DNA from: Nageia nagi
Lineage: Eukaryota; Pinophyta
DNA length: 64,000 nucleotides
Assembly (NCBI GenBank): GCA_050084985.1
Contig: JBITNC010000001.1
Location: 59,024,001-59,088,000 of the forward strand
Direction: 5' to 3'
Under the pieces are notes generated by a model. It searched no databases, was not told the origin of the DNA, and saw only the letters and a list, made by a program, of their open reading frames with translations. Shown piece after piece: positions 1 through 11,409 of the stretch; position 1 is the stretch's first letter; each line of letters begins with the position of its first letter. Position numbers and translations under genes: made by a program.

Positions 1-879
1 AATTTTTTAAATTAAATACAATTATGTTATATATGTTTCATTCACATTCCCTTCCATGTTTTGTTGATAGTTGTAAAGAGAGGAATCATACAAGTACATC
101 ACTATCTAGAATCATCAAATGGTGTCTCTTGACACTACCTATCATTTTGGATTTGTACCTAGAATTATGAATATGATATATTTATGACCTGTATATATTG
201 CATGATGATATTTTATTTAATGCTATATTGTGATGATATTTATATTAGAATTATGTATATATATTGATTTACTTCTTGAAATGAGGAAATACATATAATA
301 TATAATTCCTTTCCCATTCTCTAGGCTATTCCCTTCCTAGTTCCCTAGGTTCTTCCCTTCCCCTTCCCCTTCTCCCCTTGAACAATTATAGAGTTAAACA
401 AATAGAGCTAAAAAATGATTTTAGCTAAAAGCATTTTAGGGTCCTAGCATAACCATAAACCCTAAACCTTTAAAATCTTAAACCATAACTCCTAACCCTA
501 GCTATTTAAACTAAATATTAACCCTTAAGGTTATCACAAACTAAACATTAATACATCTTCCCAATTGATCACCACTCAAATGTAACCCTTACAAGATCCT
601 TTAAGGGTAATTTCATATTTTAATGTGCTTGATTGGTAGTGAGGTAACTTATTTAAATGATCATATAAATTAGATTTATGAATTCTATTCAAGAGTGACT
701 AAGTGCTAACTGAATTTGGATGAAAATAATTTTCATTACACATACATTATACCATGATTTGACTTAGATGAATAGTTTGGGAAAGTAGTGATTTTCACTA
801 GAAACTAATTGATATAACTAGAATAGTTTGACCATTTTCACTAATTTTTTTTATAGATTATTAGGAGTATTTTTATACA
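1..879. other. AT-rich stretch without a gene
   Basis: I see no coding signal. Positions 306-380 are a C/T-rich tract. Positions 446-505 carry a few loose CCCTAAA-type words, like degenerate plant telomere repeats (TTTAGGG on the other strand), but not a tandem array. Confidence 0.6.
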
Positions 880-1258
880 TGCCTAAGTGTTTTGAATGAG
901 TACATCCATATGTATCTCATTAAGGTTGTATGAATGTGTTTAGGAGTATTTTGTTACATGCTTTACCTTAAGTCCATCAAGTTCTTGCTTAAGTATTTTG
1001 AATGAGTGCATCCATATGTATTTCATTAAGGTTTTATGAACATGTTTAGGAGTACTTTGTTACATGCTTTACCTTAAGTCCATTATGTTCATGTTTAAGT
1101 GTTTTGAATGAGTACATCCATATGTATTTCATTAAGGTTGTATGAACATGTTTAGGAGTACTTTGCTACATGTGCTTTACCTTAAGTCCATTATATTCAT
1201 TTTTAATTATTTTTAATGAGTAATTCCATATTTATTTCATTAAATTTGTATGAACATT
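880..1258. repeat. Tandem repeat, about 106 bp unit, about 3.5 copies
   Basis: Units begin with AAGTGTTTTGAATGAG or a close variant at about 885, 991, 1097 and 1205. Each continues through a CATCCATATGTAT segment, ATTAAGGTTGTATGAAC and TTTACCTTAAGTCCAT. The first three copies are close and the fourth is decayed. A further stray fragment of the unit is near 1348-1370. No reading frame runs through it. Confidence 0.8.
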
Positions 1259-1860
1259 AAATTGAAAGTAAGTTATACATTTCCTAATCCACCTTTAATT
1301 TGTACATTAAGGTTGTATTTCATCACTTGGTTGTATTTTATCAAGGAACTTATTTAAGTATTTTGAATGAGTATATATTATTAAATCTATAGTTTTAACA
1401 AAAAGGTTGTATGAAAATTATAAATTAAACATAAATAAAATATCTATGTTAGTTCACTAGGCATCATTGTATCAACATATGATATAAATAAACATGTATA
1501 TCAATCCATCAACATATATCAAAATATAAATATGTATATTAGTTCTAATCCAAACTAGGCATCCACACATATGAAAACATGTACTAGTATCAAAATAATA
1601 AGAATATACATATAGTCCATATAGTCCAAATTTACTCCTAAAATAAAAATGGGCATCTATAAATCCATCAACCTATATATATTTATCTACTAAACTAGTC
1701 TTGACTAGGTGAAGGGTCATAGTCTAGACTCCTTTTTGTTCCATGTGATGTATCATGTGGAACTATCTCATGATGTATAAAAAAAATAATCTTAGAGTTA
1801 GTATAATTTAATCATTATAAATTATCATATGAAATATATGTACACTACATTTTAAAATGC

Positions 1861-2191
1861 ATTATAAATTACCATGATATCATGTTGAGAGATTGAAGGG
1901 TCAACCATTGTAGGCTGCTTTAATGAGCCATGCACCTCATAAGAAACTAAAGGCTTAATCACTATAGGCTTCTCTAATGATTCATGTACCTATTAAGAAA
2001 AATTGATGTCAATCAAGCTCTACAAGAGATCAAAATAAACTTAAAAAATTTAAACTTAATCATTATAAATTTATATCCATGTCTATGAAAACTTTAATAA
2101 GAAAAATGCATTATAAATTGCCATGAATTGATGTTCAGAGGATGAAAGATAAACCATTGTAGACTACACATGTGACCCATGTGCCTCACTA
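1861..2191. repeat. Imperfect direct repeat, offset about 251 bp
   Basis: About 80 bp at 1861-1940 reappears at 2112-2191. Both copies run from ATTATAAATT.CCATGA through AACCATTGTAG to a CATG.ACCTCA-like end. This is a local decayed duplication with no coding signal. Confidence 0.45.
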
Positions 2192-2357
2192 GTAAAAGTG
2201 GTATCAAAAAATATATCCTCAATCATAAAAGTGTCACAATCAACCTACAAGTACATATATATAAATATTCAATTTATTAAAATTTTACAATTTGATTTAC
2301 ACACATGAAAACTATATAACTATGAAATTTTAAATTATGAATATTATTTAATACATA

Positions 2358-3383
2358 CTATGGGGTAAAAAGGTGTTTAATGCATCTATGTATCAAGGGA
2401 ATCAATATGCTGACCTCAATCACCTGAAGATACTTATTTATGCCTATATGCCTCATGCTTAGTATCATTAAATAACAAATGCATAAATCCTCTTGAATCT
2501 GATGGTGTGGATTATCCATGACATATCTCATTAAAAATACTACATAATGAGAGTGTAGATATATTAAGTGAGCTGCTAGTCCTTTGAACTCCACTAGGTC
2601 CTAATCCATCACCCCTAACATCAACGAACTTAGTTACCACATTAGCAGCTTATTCAGTGAAGTTCCCTATAAGCTAACTCAATAATCCAAGGGTTGAAAC
2701 CATGGCTATACAATGAACATATGTGCATATAAAATCTCTAAGAGGATTAACAAGAGGTCAACATGAGCAAATTATTTAGGATCAATTCATGCCCTTGACC
2801 TCTATTGTGAACTACCCACACCAACACCATAAATTCATGAATAGCAAAATAATTGGGATTTTGTCCAATAACAAACCCAACACATAAAAATTTAATGAAA
2901 TAAAAGGGTATTTCGTTGCCATCACTATGTGGTGGATGATTAAAGACCATACACCATTGATCCCAAAATAAAAAGTGATCCCCTCATGCATATACCAAAA
3001 AAATAAAAGTTCACTTTTGTGGGTGCCATTGGTTATCCATTTATAGGATTCCTAAAATATTGACCTATGTAATATAATAAGTCTCATAAATTTATATCTA
3101 GGATAGGCCATCACTATAATACCTCCTCCTCTCCTCTCTATATGACTAGAAATAACCTATTGTTTGGTCTATGGATGCAACTATATAAACTACTATTTGC
3201 ATTAAAGTTGTAAACCATGTAAGGTGGGGGGTTAACCCTATGCTATAGTATCTCTTAAATTCTCCCCTAAATAGAGGTGATATTCCCAATTATATTTTCT
3301 CAAAAGTGAGCATTCTTGGGTAATGGGGGATCTTTAGGCTCATGGGAAAGAGGTGGACTATTTTGTGATGGATCCATGGACAT
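2358..3383 (-). pseudogene. Unrecognised decayed coding remnant
   Basis: The minus strand shows several protein-like stretches separated by stops. One at 3383-3200 begins with a Met and reads MSMDPSQNSPPLS, then a Pro/Lys-rich segment. One at 2950-2747 has a hydrophobic core (IPFYFIKFLCVGFVIGQNP). One at 2594-2358 contains HLIYLHSHYVVFLMRYVMDN. Two or more frames are needed to join them, so this is a broken gene or unlucky open frames. I do not recognise the family; retroelement cargo is one possibility. Confidence 0.3.
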
Positions 3384-4310
3384 ATACAAAAGGTCACCTC
3401 CATGAATTAATAATTAGTTCTAAGAATAAATATAACTACATTAAATCTAAATATATATAAGTCTTAACAATATAGTTCAAATATAGACAACATTAAATAG
3501 AGCTAATAATAAAATATTCATTGAACATCCATATAATTGTTCAGACCTTTTAAACATGAAACATGAAATAATAACAAATCTTTAAAGAGATTAGGGTAAA
3601 GGAACATGAACATGGATAAGACCTAAAAAAATTGTAAATCATTAAGAGTATGAACAATTTTTGATAGAGGGAGGATATATGCTTCAAGGAAGTTAAAAAA
3701 TGGTAATAGGTTGGTAAATGAAGGATAGGTAAGAGCATGCATGTACAGTAAACCCCTAAGTGATGAATTTGAGTTATATTATAATTTACAAGTATTAGAA
3801 CATATTTTTAAGAACATGATGTTCTTAAGTGATGAATTTGAGTTACCCTAAATGCTATGGACTCCTAATGAATTTATATTTTTTTCATGAAGGGGTCTAC
3901 AAGCTATATAGAGGATAACCTTGATTTTTATTTTCTACAAACAAAGTAAGAGTATCAAAAGCAATCCCCCATTTGTATAAGAAAAAGTCCCTTGATTCCT
4001 AAAATAGTATAAAACTCCTAAGACCTTTTCAATATTTTGAGAATGCCCCTCATCCTAAAGAATCATGTAAGTGAAAGCTACATTAGGATATTTGTTAGAT
4101 GTGTAAGTTGAATCATAATACAAAGTGATTAAAGAAGTTTAATATAGAAGATCAATTAAATTTAAGAAGATCAATTTTAGGGGGCAGTGACAAGTAATAT
4201 CATAGTGTAAGTTATTGATGAATTTAAGCTCAATATTAGGGGATTTTCTAGAAGTATGGATGCAAATTAAGGTAGAATAATCTTAAGGGATGGATTGATA
4301 ATGGACTATA
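3384..4310. other. AT-rich stretch without a gene
   Basis: No convincing coding or RNA signal. A short phrase (GATGAATTTGAGTTA) occurs near 3762 and again near 3832. The rest is unique-looking AT-rich sequence. Confidence 0.5.
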
Positions 4311-4320
4311 TAGGGGATGT

Positions 4321-4600
4321 TTTCCCTAGGGTATATGGTTTTTAGGGTTTAATGATTTAGAATTTTGAGTAAGATTTTCATGGTCTATGAGTTTAAGGTT
4401 TAGGGTTTTAAGGGGTCCTCTAAGCTCAATATTATAAGATTTCTTACCTTGATTACCAAAATATGTGAAAATAATTATTATTTATGAGTTTAACAATCTA
4501 GGGTTTTGAGTAAGATTCTCAAGATTTATGATTTTATGAATTTAGGGTTTAAAGTTTTAAGGGTTTAGGATTTTGAGTAAGATTTTTAAGGTTTATGATT
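4321..4600. repeat. Degenerate GGGTTT-rich minisatellite
   Basis: Phrases such as TTTAGGGTTT, TTTTGAGTAAGATT and AAGGTTTATGATT alternate about three times, giving a loose repeat of 60-80 bp. The TTTAGGG words match the plant telomere unit, but spacing is irregular, so this is an interstitial look-alike rather than a telomere. Confidence 0.45.
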
Positions 4601-4929
4601 TAATCTAAAATACATAATCTAAAATATGTACAATCAAAGCTTTATAACTAATATAATATCTAATTTTTTAAAATTAATAAGATAACACATAATTTATTAT
4701 TTTTTAAATTTATCTAAACCTAGTAAACCCAAGAATAATCATCATTTATAGGAAGTAAACCCCCAAAACCCCTAATTTACACAAAAATATTCATTTTGAC
4801 CCAAAAAAACCTTAAATTAGGAAAAAAATATTTTTTACCCAAATCCTTAATCTAAATGAAACAATAATTTTTTACTAAAAAATAAGCTAGAAGAGAGATT
4901 CCAAGGCATACCTCAAAGGGGGAATGATA

Positions 4930-5235
4930 GCGATCACTACAGGGGCAAGATGAAGGGCAAACTGGTACTTCCAAGACTAGGATTATAACTCCTAAAACTA
5001 CAAGAATCACCAACACACAATGTTCATAGGTGAAAATGACTATATATATCTTGGGAGGGAAGCCCTAAATATTTATATTCAGGCTTTGAGATCCCAAGGG
5101 TTAGGGATATTAATCCCTAAGATCCCAAACCTTGAGATCTTGGACCCTAGGATCCTAGCTAGGGTCAAAATCTTGATCCTAACTAGGATCTTGAGGTTAT
5201 ACCTAGGATTTAAAGGTTGCACTAAAAATAACTAA
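4930..5235. repeat. Short internally repetitive tract (CCTAGGATC-type words)
   Basis: Between about 5085 and 5215 the words GATCCCAA, CTTGAGATC, CCTAGGATC and ACTAGGATC recur every 15-25 bp, many of them self-complementary. A 71-codon frame at 5020-5235 is a by-product of this repetition. 5236-6050 is AT-rich without visible features. Confidence 0.4.
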
Positions 5236-6079
5236 GTTACAATGAATTCCTCCAAAGTGGGACTCAAATTTGGAGACTTACCCATTTTATATAATTTTTT
5301 TACAAAATTAAAACCCATTATAGATGAGTCACTATGGATTTCAAATATGTAAATTTTTTACAATTGGATTATATTTTCTATTTTTTAATCAATTTTTAAT
5401 CAAACTTATCCATAAACTTGAAAAATTAGGTTATATTTTTTTTAAATAACTTTAATTCTTTCATAACTATAAAAAACATTATATATTAACATTCTACATA
5501 AAATTCTCTACTAAATAAAAAAAAATCCCTAAAAAGGGATAAGTTTAGGTCAAGTTATATTGGCCCAAAAAATTTACTTTTAAAAAATGTATTCAAGTAC
5601 AATAAAAAAAAATCATTAAAAAATTATGAAAAAATATTCTCAACATTCTCTTATGTCTTGACTATCTTTTCCTAAAAATATTTAAAAAAATACTTTAATT
5701 TAGATCAAATGATGTTGGTCCAAAAATTAAAGGTATGATCTTAGAATAATAAATTTTAAGAAGTAGTTTTTATAAATGCCTATGATAATTTAGTTTTTAT
5801 TATATGGGTATGGGGATAAATTACTTATTTGAAAAGTAGACTTTGAGCACTATAATTTTGCCAAAGTGACCTCTTCAAGATTTCATCTCTAAGTGTTTCA
5901 AATTTTGAGATCAATTATTACTAAACTAAAAATCAAAGAAAAAGTGTTCATGTTTTTGCCATAAAATGGACCCATACTCTTGGGCACACCCATAAGGCAA
6001 ATGAATTTTTCACTATGTAAATTGGTCAAGATACTAAGTAAACAACTCTACAGTACAACATTTTAGTATTGTTGGACTT

Positions 6080-6534
6080 TTATTTAATCTAGATACCCAT
6101 ATATCTTATTTGTTCAACTATTTTGATGTCTTCCTTTATACAACCCCATGCATTTGAATTGATGGCCATGCATTTCATTTGTTTAAATATTTTGTTGGCT
6201 TTCTTACTACAACCATTCCTTTCAAATCATATAATCAATGTATTCTATGGAATTATTTATTCATAACACATCTTGTCATATGAAACCCTTGCCATCTTAT
6301 GCTCTCATATATTTACATACATGTTTATCAAGAATTTTATTACAATTTTATGCTAAAGAAACCCATTTGTCATTTAGGGGTTTACAACATAAATTGATAG
6401 TAAAATCAAGAAAAATATATATCTAAGTAAATAAGGTATGCAACTAAGGACTTATATACCCATGCAATTAGGTTTATTGGTATGTTATTTATCTTTTCCT
6501 TCATATTTATGCTCAACATGACCAAGAAGATCAA

Positions 6535-6596
<62 letters not shown>

Positions 6597-6800
6597 GTTT
6601 CATTTATTTTGGGTGTAATAATCATTCATGAATTTGAAGTTATTGATAGCCGTATTCATAACATACATGAAAATAATACATAAATAAATATAACATCATC
6701 TAGATTAATACTCACATATTCCATTCCTATTAAATACTTTGATGGCTCCTTGCTATAAACAATATTCCTTGAATATCATGTAATAATTAATAAAACCATA
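6080..6800 (-). pseudogene. PPR protein gene remnant
   Basis: Read on the minus strand, 6320-6190 gives a pentatricopeptide-repeat motif with stops: DKMCYE, IIP-NTLI, then ERNGCSKKANKIFKQM. This is the usual order of PPR helices in plant organelle RNA-editing and processing proteins. A weaker motif (GAIKVFN) lies at 6780-6710. Close relatives of the same text occur at 34.2 kb and 53.9 kb. Stops and frameshifts exclude function. Family assignment rests on motif shape only. Confidence 0.5.
6537..6593. repeat. (TA)n microsatellite
   Basis: About 28 uninterrupted AT dinucleotides inside the PPR remnant. A minus-strand frame of alternating Ile/Tyr across it is an artefact. Confidence 0.97.
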
Positions 6801-7328
6801 TCATTATGCAATACTCTTTAGATATTGCATTACTTTGCATAACCAATAATATCCATAAGGATATTATCCATGTTTAAAATGATGGAAAATATTCATTATC
6901 CTAACAATAATATTTTTTGCAACAATAATGCATAGAAACATGGTTGTATTATTATAATCATTACATACTTGAAGATTCTTCACAACTCTAATAATGGTTC
7001 TAGGGGGGATATTTAAAAACGTAAACATCTTTACCAGTTTTCCTCTATGCTAGTAGAGAAGCAATTCTTTCTTTTCAACCTCTACTTCTAAGAAAAATGG
7101 TTGTTGTATTTGTAATATACTTAATTTTCTTCATCTTACTCAATATATATCTTATGTTTAAGGGTGTGATATGTCCGATACAAGCAAATCATGTAGCATT
7201 TTATCAAATTCAATCAAATAACATCCAAGTGTCTTCTTGATTTCTCTAACTTTCATCAATTTAATTAATCTTTGAATATCATCCCAACTTCCTAATTCAG
7301 TATAACTATTTGAAACAATACCATAAGT
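6801..7328. other. AT-rich stretch without a gene
   Basis: Probably more debris of the PPR-like segment, but no motif is readable. It ends at the TGAAA that flanks the LTR beginning at 7334. Confidence 0.4.
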
Positions 7329-7333
7329 TGAAA

Positions 7334-8025
7334 TGTAGATGCCTAAAAATGATATATTATTTATTTAATAAATTATATCTAGATTTCCTAAGTGATTAAT
7401 TACAATATTACAATTCAATGCCATGTGTTATATTAAATGCTATGTTACTTATCATGGTTCATATTTTAAAATATATTGAATATAACAATGATTATATTAT
7501 TCCTAGAGATCGACCTTCACTTATTTCTATATCTTTGTAGGCTATATATATGAGTGGAATAGGTTGACCTCCACATATCAAAACTCTTTGATATGATAAG
7601 ATCTCTGATAAATATTTGTCTATGACAATCTTTTCAAGCAATGGTGTCTCTTAATGCCACCTATTATGATAAATTATTATACTTTGAGCTCTAAACCTTT
7701 CTATCTTTGGCACACTCCATAACTCTACATATTCAATGCTATTAATGATGTGCATCTTGAGGATCGAGGGTACTAGATTTTTGATGTCAAAGGCTATTGA
7801 TTCATGTATACAAATATCCATCATGAGGTCACATATAGTTTGATCCCAATACTATGAAGATTTATTACCATTTGCTTTTGAGATTGTACATACACTTCAT
7901 ATTAGGTGCATGTTTTTCATGTATATTTATTGTATATAATATAATGTACATATCTATCTCTTCTTATATTGTACATTATTTTATTCAGTATGTATATTTG
8001 CATTTTACACAATATATAGTCTACA
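7334..8025 (+). repeat. 5' LTR of nest-1 element
   Basis: It begins TGTAGATGCC and ends AGTCTACA, giving short inverted ends. It aligns along its whole length with 33189-33899, with frequent substitutions and small indels, so it is old. The primer site lies immediately downstream. Confidence 0.8.
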
Positions 8026-8026
8026 A

Positions 8027-8046
8027 TTTGGTAAACTCGACATTTT
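8027..8046 (+). other. Primer-binding site (decayed)
   Basis: The sequence right after the LTR reads TTTGGTAAACTCGACATTTT. The young element at 42140 has TTTGGTGAACCCGACGTGAA in the same place, so this is a mutated version of the same site. It differs from the TGGTATCAGAGC initiator-Met site. I could not assign the tRNA. Confidence 0.6.
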
Positions 8047-8128
8047 AGACACCTAGATTCCATTCTAGTGCATCCCTTCTTAGGAGTCATAAATCTATTC
8101 ATGTTATTATCTCTTCCTTTACCTGAAG

Positions 8129-10290
8129 GTGATTAGAGTACTAGATCAAGAAAATGATAAAATTAGGGTTTGTTCTACATATATTCCAAACATGAATTTG
8201 AATGAAGAACAACTTAGGGATTTTGGAAGTAAAGTCCATTTTGATGAGATTAGGAGAAGTGTTCAGGTTAACTTGATGCAAGAGATTGATCCCAATGATA
8301 GAATGGATATTAATAATGATAATGATACTAAATCTATAAATTATAGTAAAAGAATGGATATTATTGAACAAACTGCTAATAAGGTTAATATATCTTTTAT
8401 TGATTATGATTTTGATAATGTAATTTTGCGAATCGTGGTGATACTTTGGATAGTGATGCTGAAATTGAATAATTAGAAAAAATTCCTAGACATGTTATAT
8501 GAATAAAGACATTACTGTCTAATAATGAAAAGTTGGATTATTATCTACTAACAATGCTAAAGAGGTTATAGATATTCTAATAAATTATGAGTTCTTAGAA
8601 ATAAATCCTACTACTTAGAAATCCTCAAATAATTTGTTCTCTTATAGAAATGTAGGATCCATAAAATGAAGGGCTTCTATCATAAAAAGAAATATTGTTT
8701 ACAACATGAATTTTATGTATGCTGCTAATAGTGAGGAAGTAGACAATACTAAAGCCATGAAAGAGATGATCATTTAGGATGCCAATGAGGAGAGAGAATC
8801 AAAGTCTAAATCCCTAGCTACCCATTTTGAAGATCATAATCCAAGTATGCTTACTAAGGATTCTAATAGAGATAAAGTAAGAGCATTTTGTGTGATGATG
8901 AAATTGCAAAAAATATTTGCTACACAATTTTCTATTTTTATTAATAATGCTTATGACATAATCTTAATTGGTCAAAAGAAGATCATAAAATAAAAGTTGA
9001 AGATATTTTAGAAGCTAAGAAACTGATTACATTCAAGATCCTTAATGAAGATCAACAATTATTATTTATATTACAATTTCTTGATAAACATGAACATGAA
9101 AGAATACATAGTATTGGACCATTTGTGTCTCTAAAAGAGGATGAAATTAGAAAGGAAAAACTAAATAAATCAACTTCTCAAAATAGTAATGCACCACCAT
9201 AAACCCCACCACCTTCCTTAAAGATAAATATACCTATAGGGAATAAGCCTATAGTGTAAAACAAAATACCAAAGAAACCCCCTATAGTGTCAAATAATGG
9301 AAAGCAAATGCAAGAAATGATTGAAAACTTGGAAAAGGATATGCATAAATATGATGAAGATGATTTATTATGTTTCTTAAAGCATCCATTGATTGAAAAA
9401 ATTATTTCTAAGATGTCTATTGGTAAAAAGAGTTTGAAATTTATGAAATTTGATGGTTTGTAAGATCCAAAAAATCATGTTAGAAAATTTCAAGAGGAAG
9501 ATATTGAATATGTCCATGATAGAGATATGTTTGCAAAGTTGTTTTCAAGTAACTTGAAAGGTGATTGATTGAAATGTAATTTAATCTTACAAAAAAGAGT
9601 ATTGATAAGTATAAGGATTTGATACATATATTTTTGAAAAACTTTACATATAATATCACTAAAAAAGTTCAATTCAAGTATTTGTGTAAAATTAATCAAT
9701 TAACTAATCAATATATGTCTAATTTTATGAAATTATTGAAACAAATTGCAAATAAAATATCTATTCCTAAAGAAGATTTAAAGAATACTTTTACATATCT
9801 TCTATTGCCTATGTATAATATGCATATTGTATTAATAATGAATTGAAATTTACTAAAATTATAATATATTTTCTTAAAAAGGAAGATTGTATCAGTAAAA
9901 CTTATAAGAAATGATATCTAAAATCTCAAACATATGAAAAGAGAGAAAAACCTCAAGTATATGAAAAGAAAGAAAAATCTCAAGTATATACTACAACTAA
10001 TGTTGATAACAAAAGAACTAAATCACAAGGTAAGTTTACTAAGTTAACTGATACTGTTGATAATATTTTCAATGTGCTATTAAAATAAGATCTTATTGAG
10101 CTTATACCAATGTTTAACATCACTTTCCTAATGGTGTTCCTAAAAATTATAGATATGAATAATTTTGCAATTATCATATGACACCAGGTCACCTAACAAA
10201 AAGTTGTAGGATCTTAAGAAATACCATTCAAAATTTTATTGATAATAAAGCAATTCAAATGGTTGATAATCTTGAAGCATAATAAAGACC
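8129..10290 (+). pseudogene. Decayed Ty3-like gag
   Basis: Gag forms the retroelement particle and packages its RNA. Here it is broken by stops and frameshifts. The capsid-like core is at about 9430-9840: it reads FDGL, DPKNHVRKFQEED, MFAKLFSSNLKGD, then FLKNFTYNITKKVQ, the standard Retrotrans_gag layout. Downstream at 10166-10207 is a knuckle CNYHMTPGHLTKSC with spacing C-X2-H-X4-H-X4-C, followed by an R.TIQNFID segment. The young element's gag has the same knuckle and the same following segment. The N-terminal 400 codons are Asn/Asp-rich and unrecognised. No protease or polymerase follows. Confidence 0.7.
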
Positions 10291-11409
10291 TATATATCCT
10301 GATAATGGATAGTTGGAGATATTTACAAACCTCTTACCAAAGATAATTTAGCAACCAAAAGGCTTCATTTGTTTGGTAAGTACTTCACATTGTATGAATT
10401 ATTATTTTCTAATAGAAATGAATGCAAAAAAAATAAAAAATAAGCAAGTAAGAACTATGCTAAAAGGAAAACAAAATATAGTGGTATAGCTTATAGAACA
10501 AACACTGCTAACAATGTGCACAACTTTCTACACATTGTTAACAATGTAAATTACATCATTAAAAAGGCACTTATTTTTGTACTTGTATCTACAAAATGTG
10601 TATGGGTTGCTAAACTATCCTAGGTATGTGGATTTATTGGTTAAATTTGAAAAATTGAAAATTGTAATGTACCATTGGTAGGTTATTTTTTTCATGGTCA
10701 AAAGTGTATGTTGCATTGTCATAATAGTCATTTCATGGTTTTATCTATCTTTTGGATATATTCTGATCAAGTCCTTCATATGTTTTTCTTGAAAATTCTT
10801 TAAAACCCACATTGTTAACAACATGCAACTATTTTTATGATGTTAATGATGTGCTTCTATTGAACAAAAATAAAAATAAATAGTATATCTTACTTCTTTA
10901 ATGTCTTATAAAACATCTTAAGGGTATGGCATTAGGTTTTGAACTTGTTAAAAAAGAAAAACTTTGCTAGGTTCATGATTTTTTATATGTTACAAATAGG
11001 GAATAATACACCTTGTTTATTCATGAAGTTGAATCAAAAATGAAATTACATATTAATTATATATTGTTACAGATGTATTCATAGGTTTATTAGGTACTTG
11101 CATTCAATCCATAAGTTGAATTATTATTTTATGGAAATATTTGATGAAGTTGTGAATGAAAATGTGAAATGGCATATGTGGTTTGTTGCTTACAACTTTG
11201 AAACTCAAATTGCAATTTATATAAGTAAACTTTATAAATAATTAAATCATTCATTTCCATAAAAAAATAAAAATTGAGCATACATTCAAAATTGTACACA
11301 TAATTGGGAGCCAAAAATAATCATATATAATAATAATAATAATAATAAATAAGGTATGGAACAATGTATCATAATACAATCTAGTGGCATGCACTATTTC
11401 CACTATTAT
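10291..11409. other. Element interior without a readable gene
   Basis: This is where protease and polymerase would be expected in an autonomous element, and I see neither. A short (TAA)n run lies at about 11327-11347. Confidence 0.5.

Noticed and set aside
446-4600. Telomere sequence
   Set aside because: CCCTAAA/TTTAGGG words at 446-505 and 4321-4600 are sparse and irregular, not tandem.
6406-6603. Minus-strand frame of alternating Ile and Tyr
   Set aside because: It is the translation of the (TA)n microsatellite.
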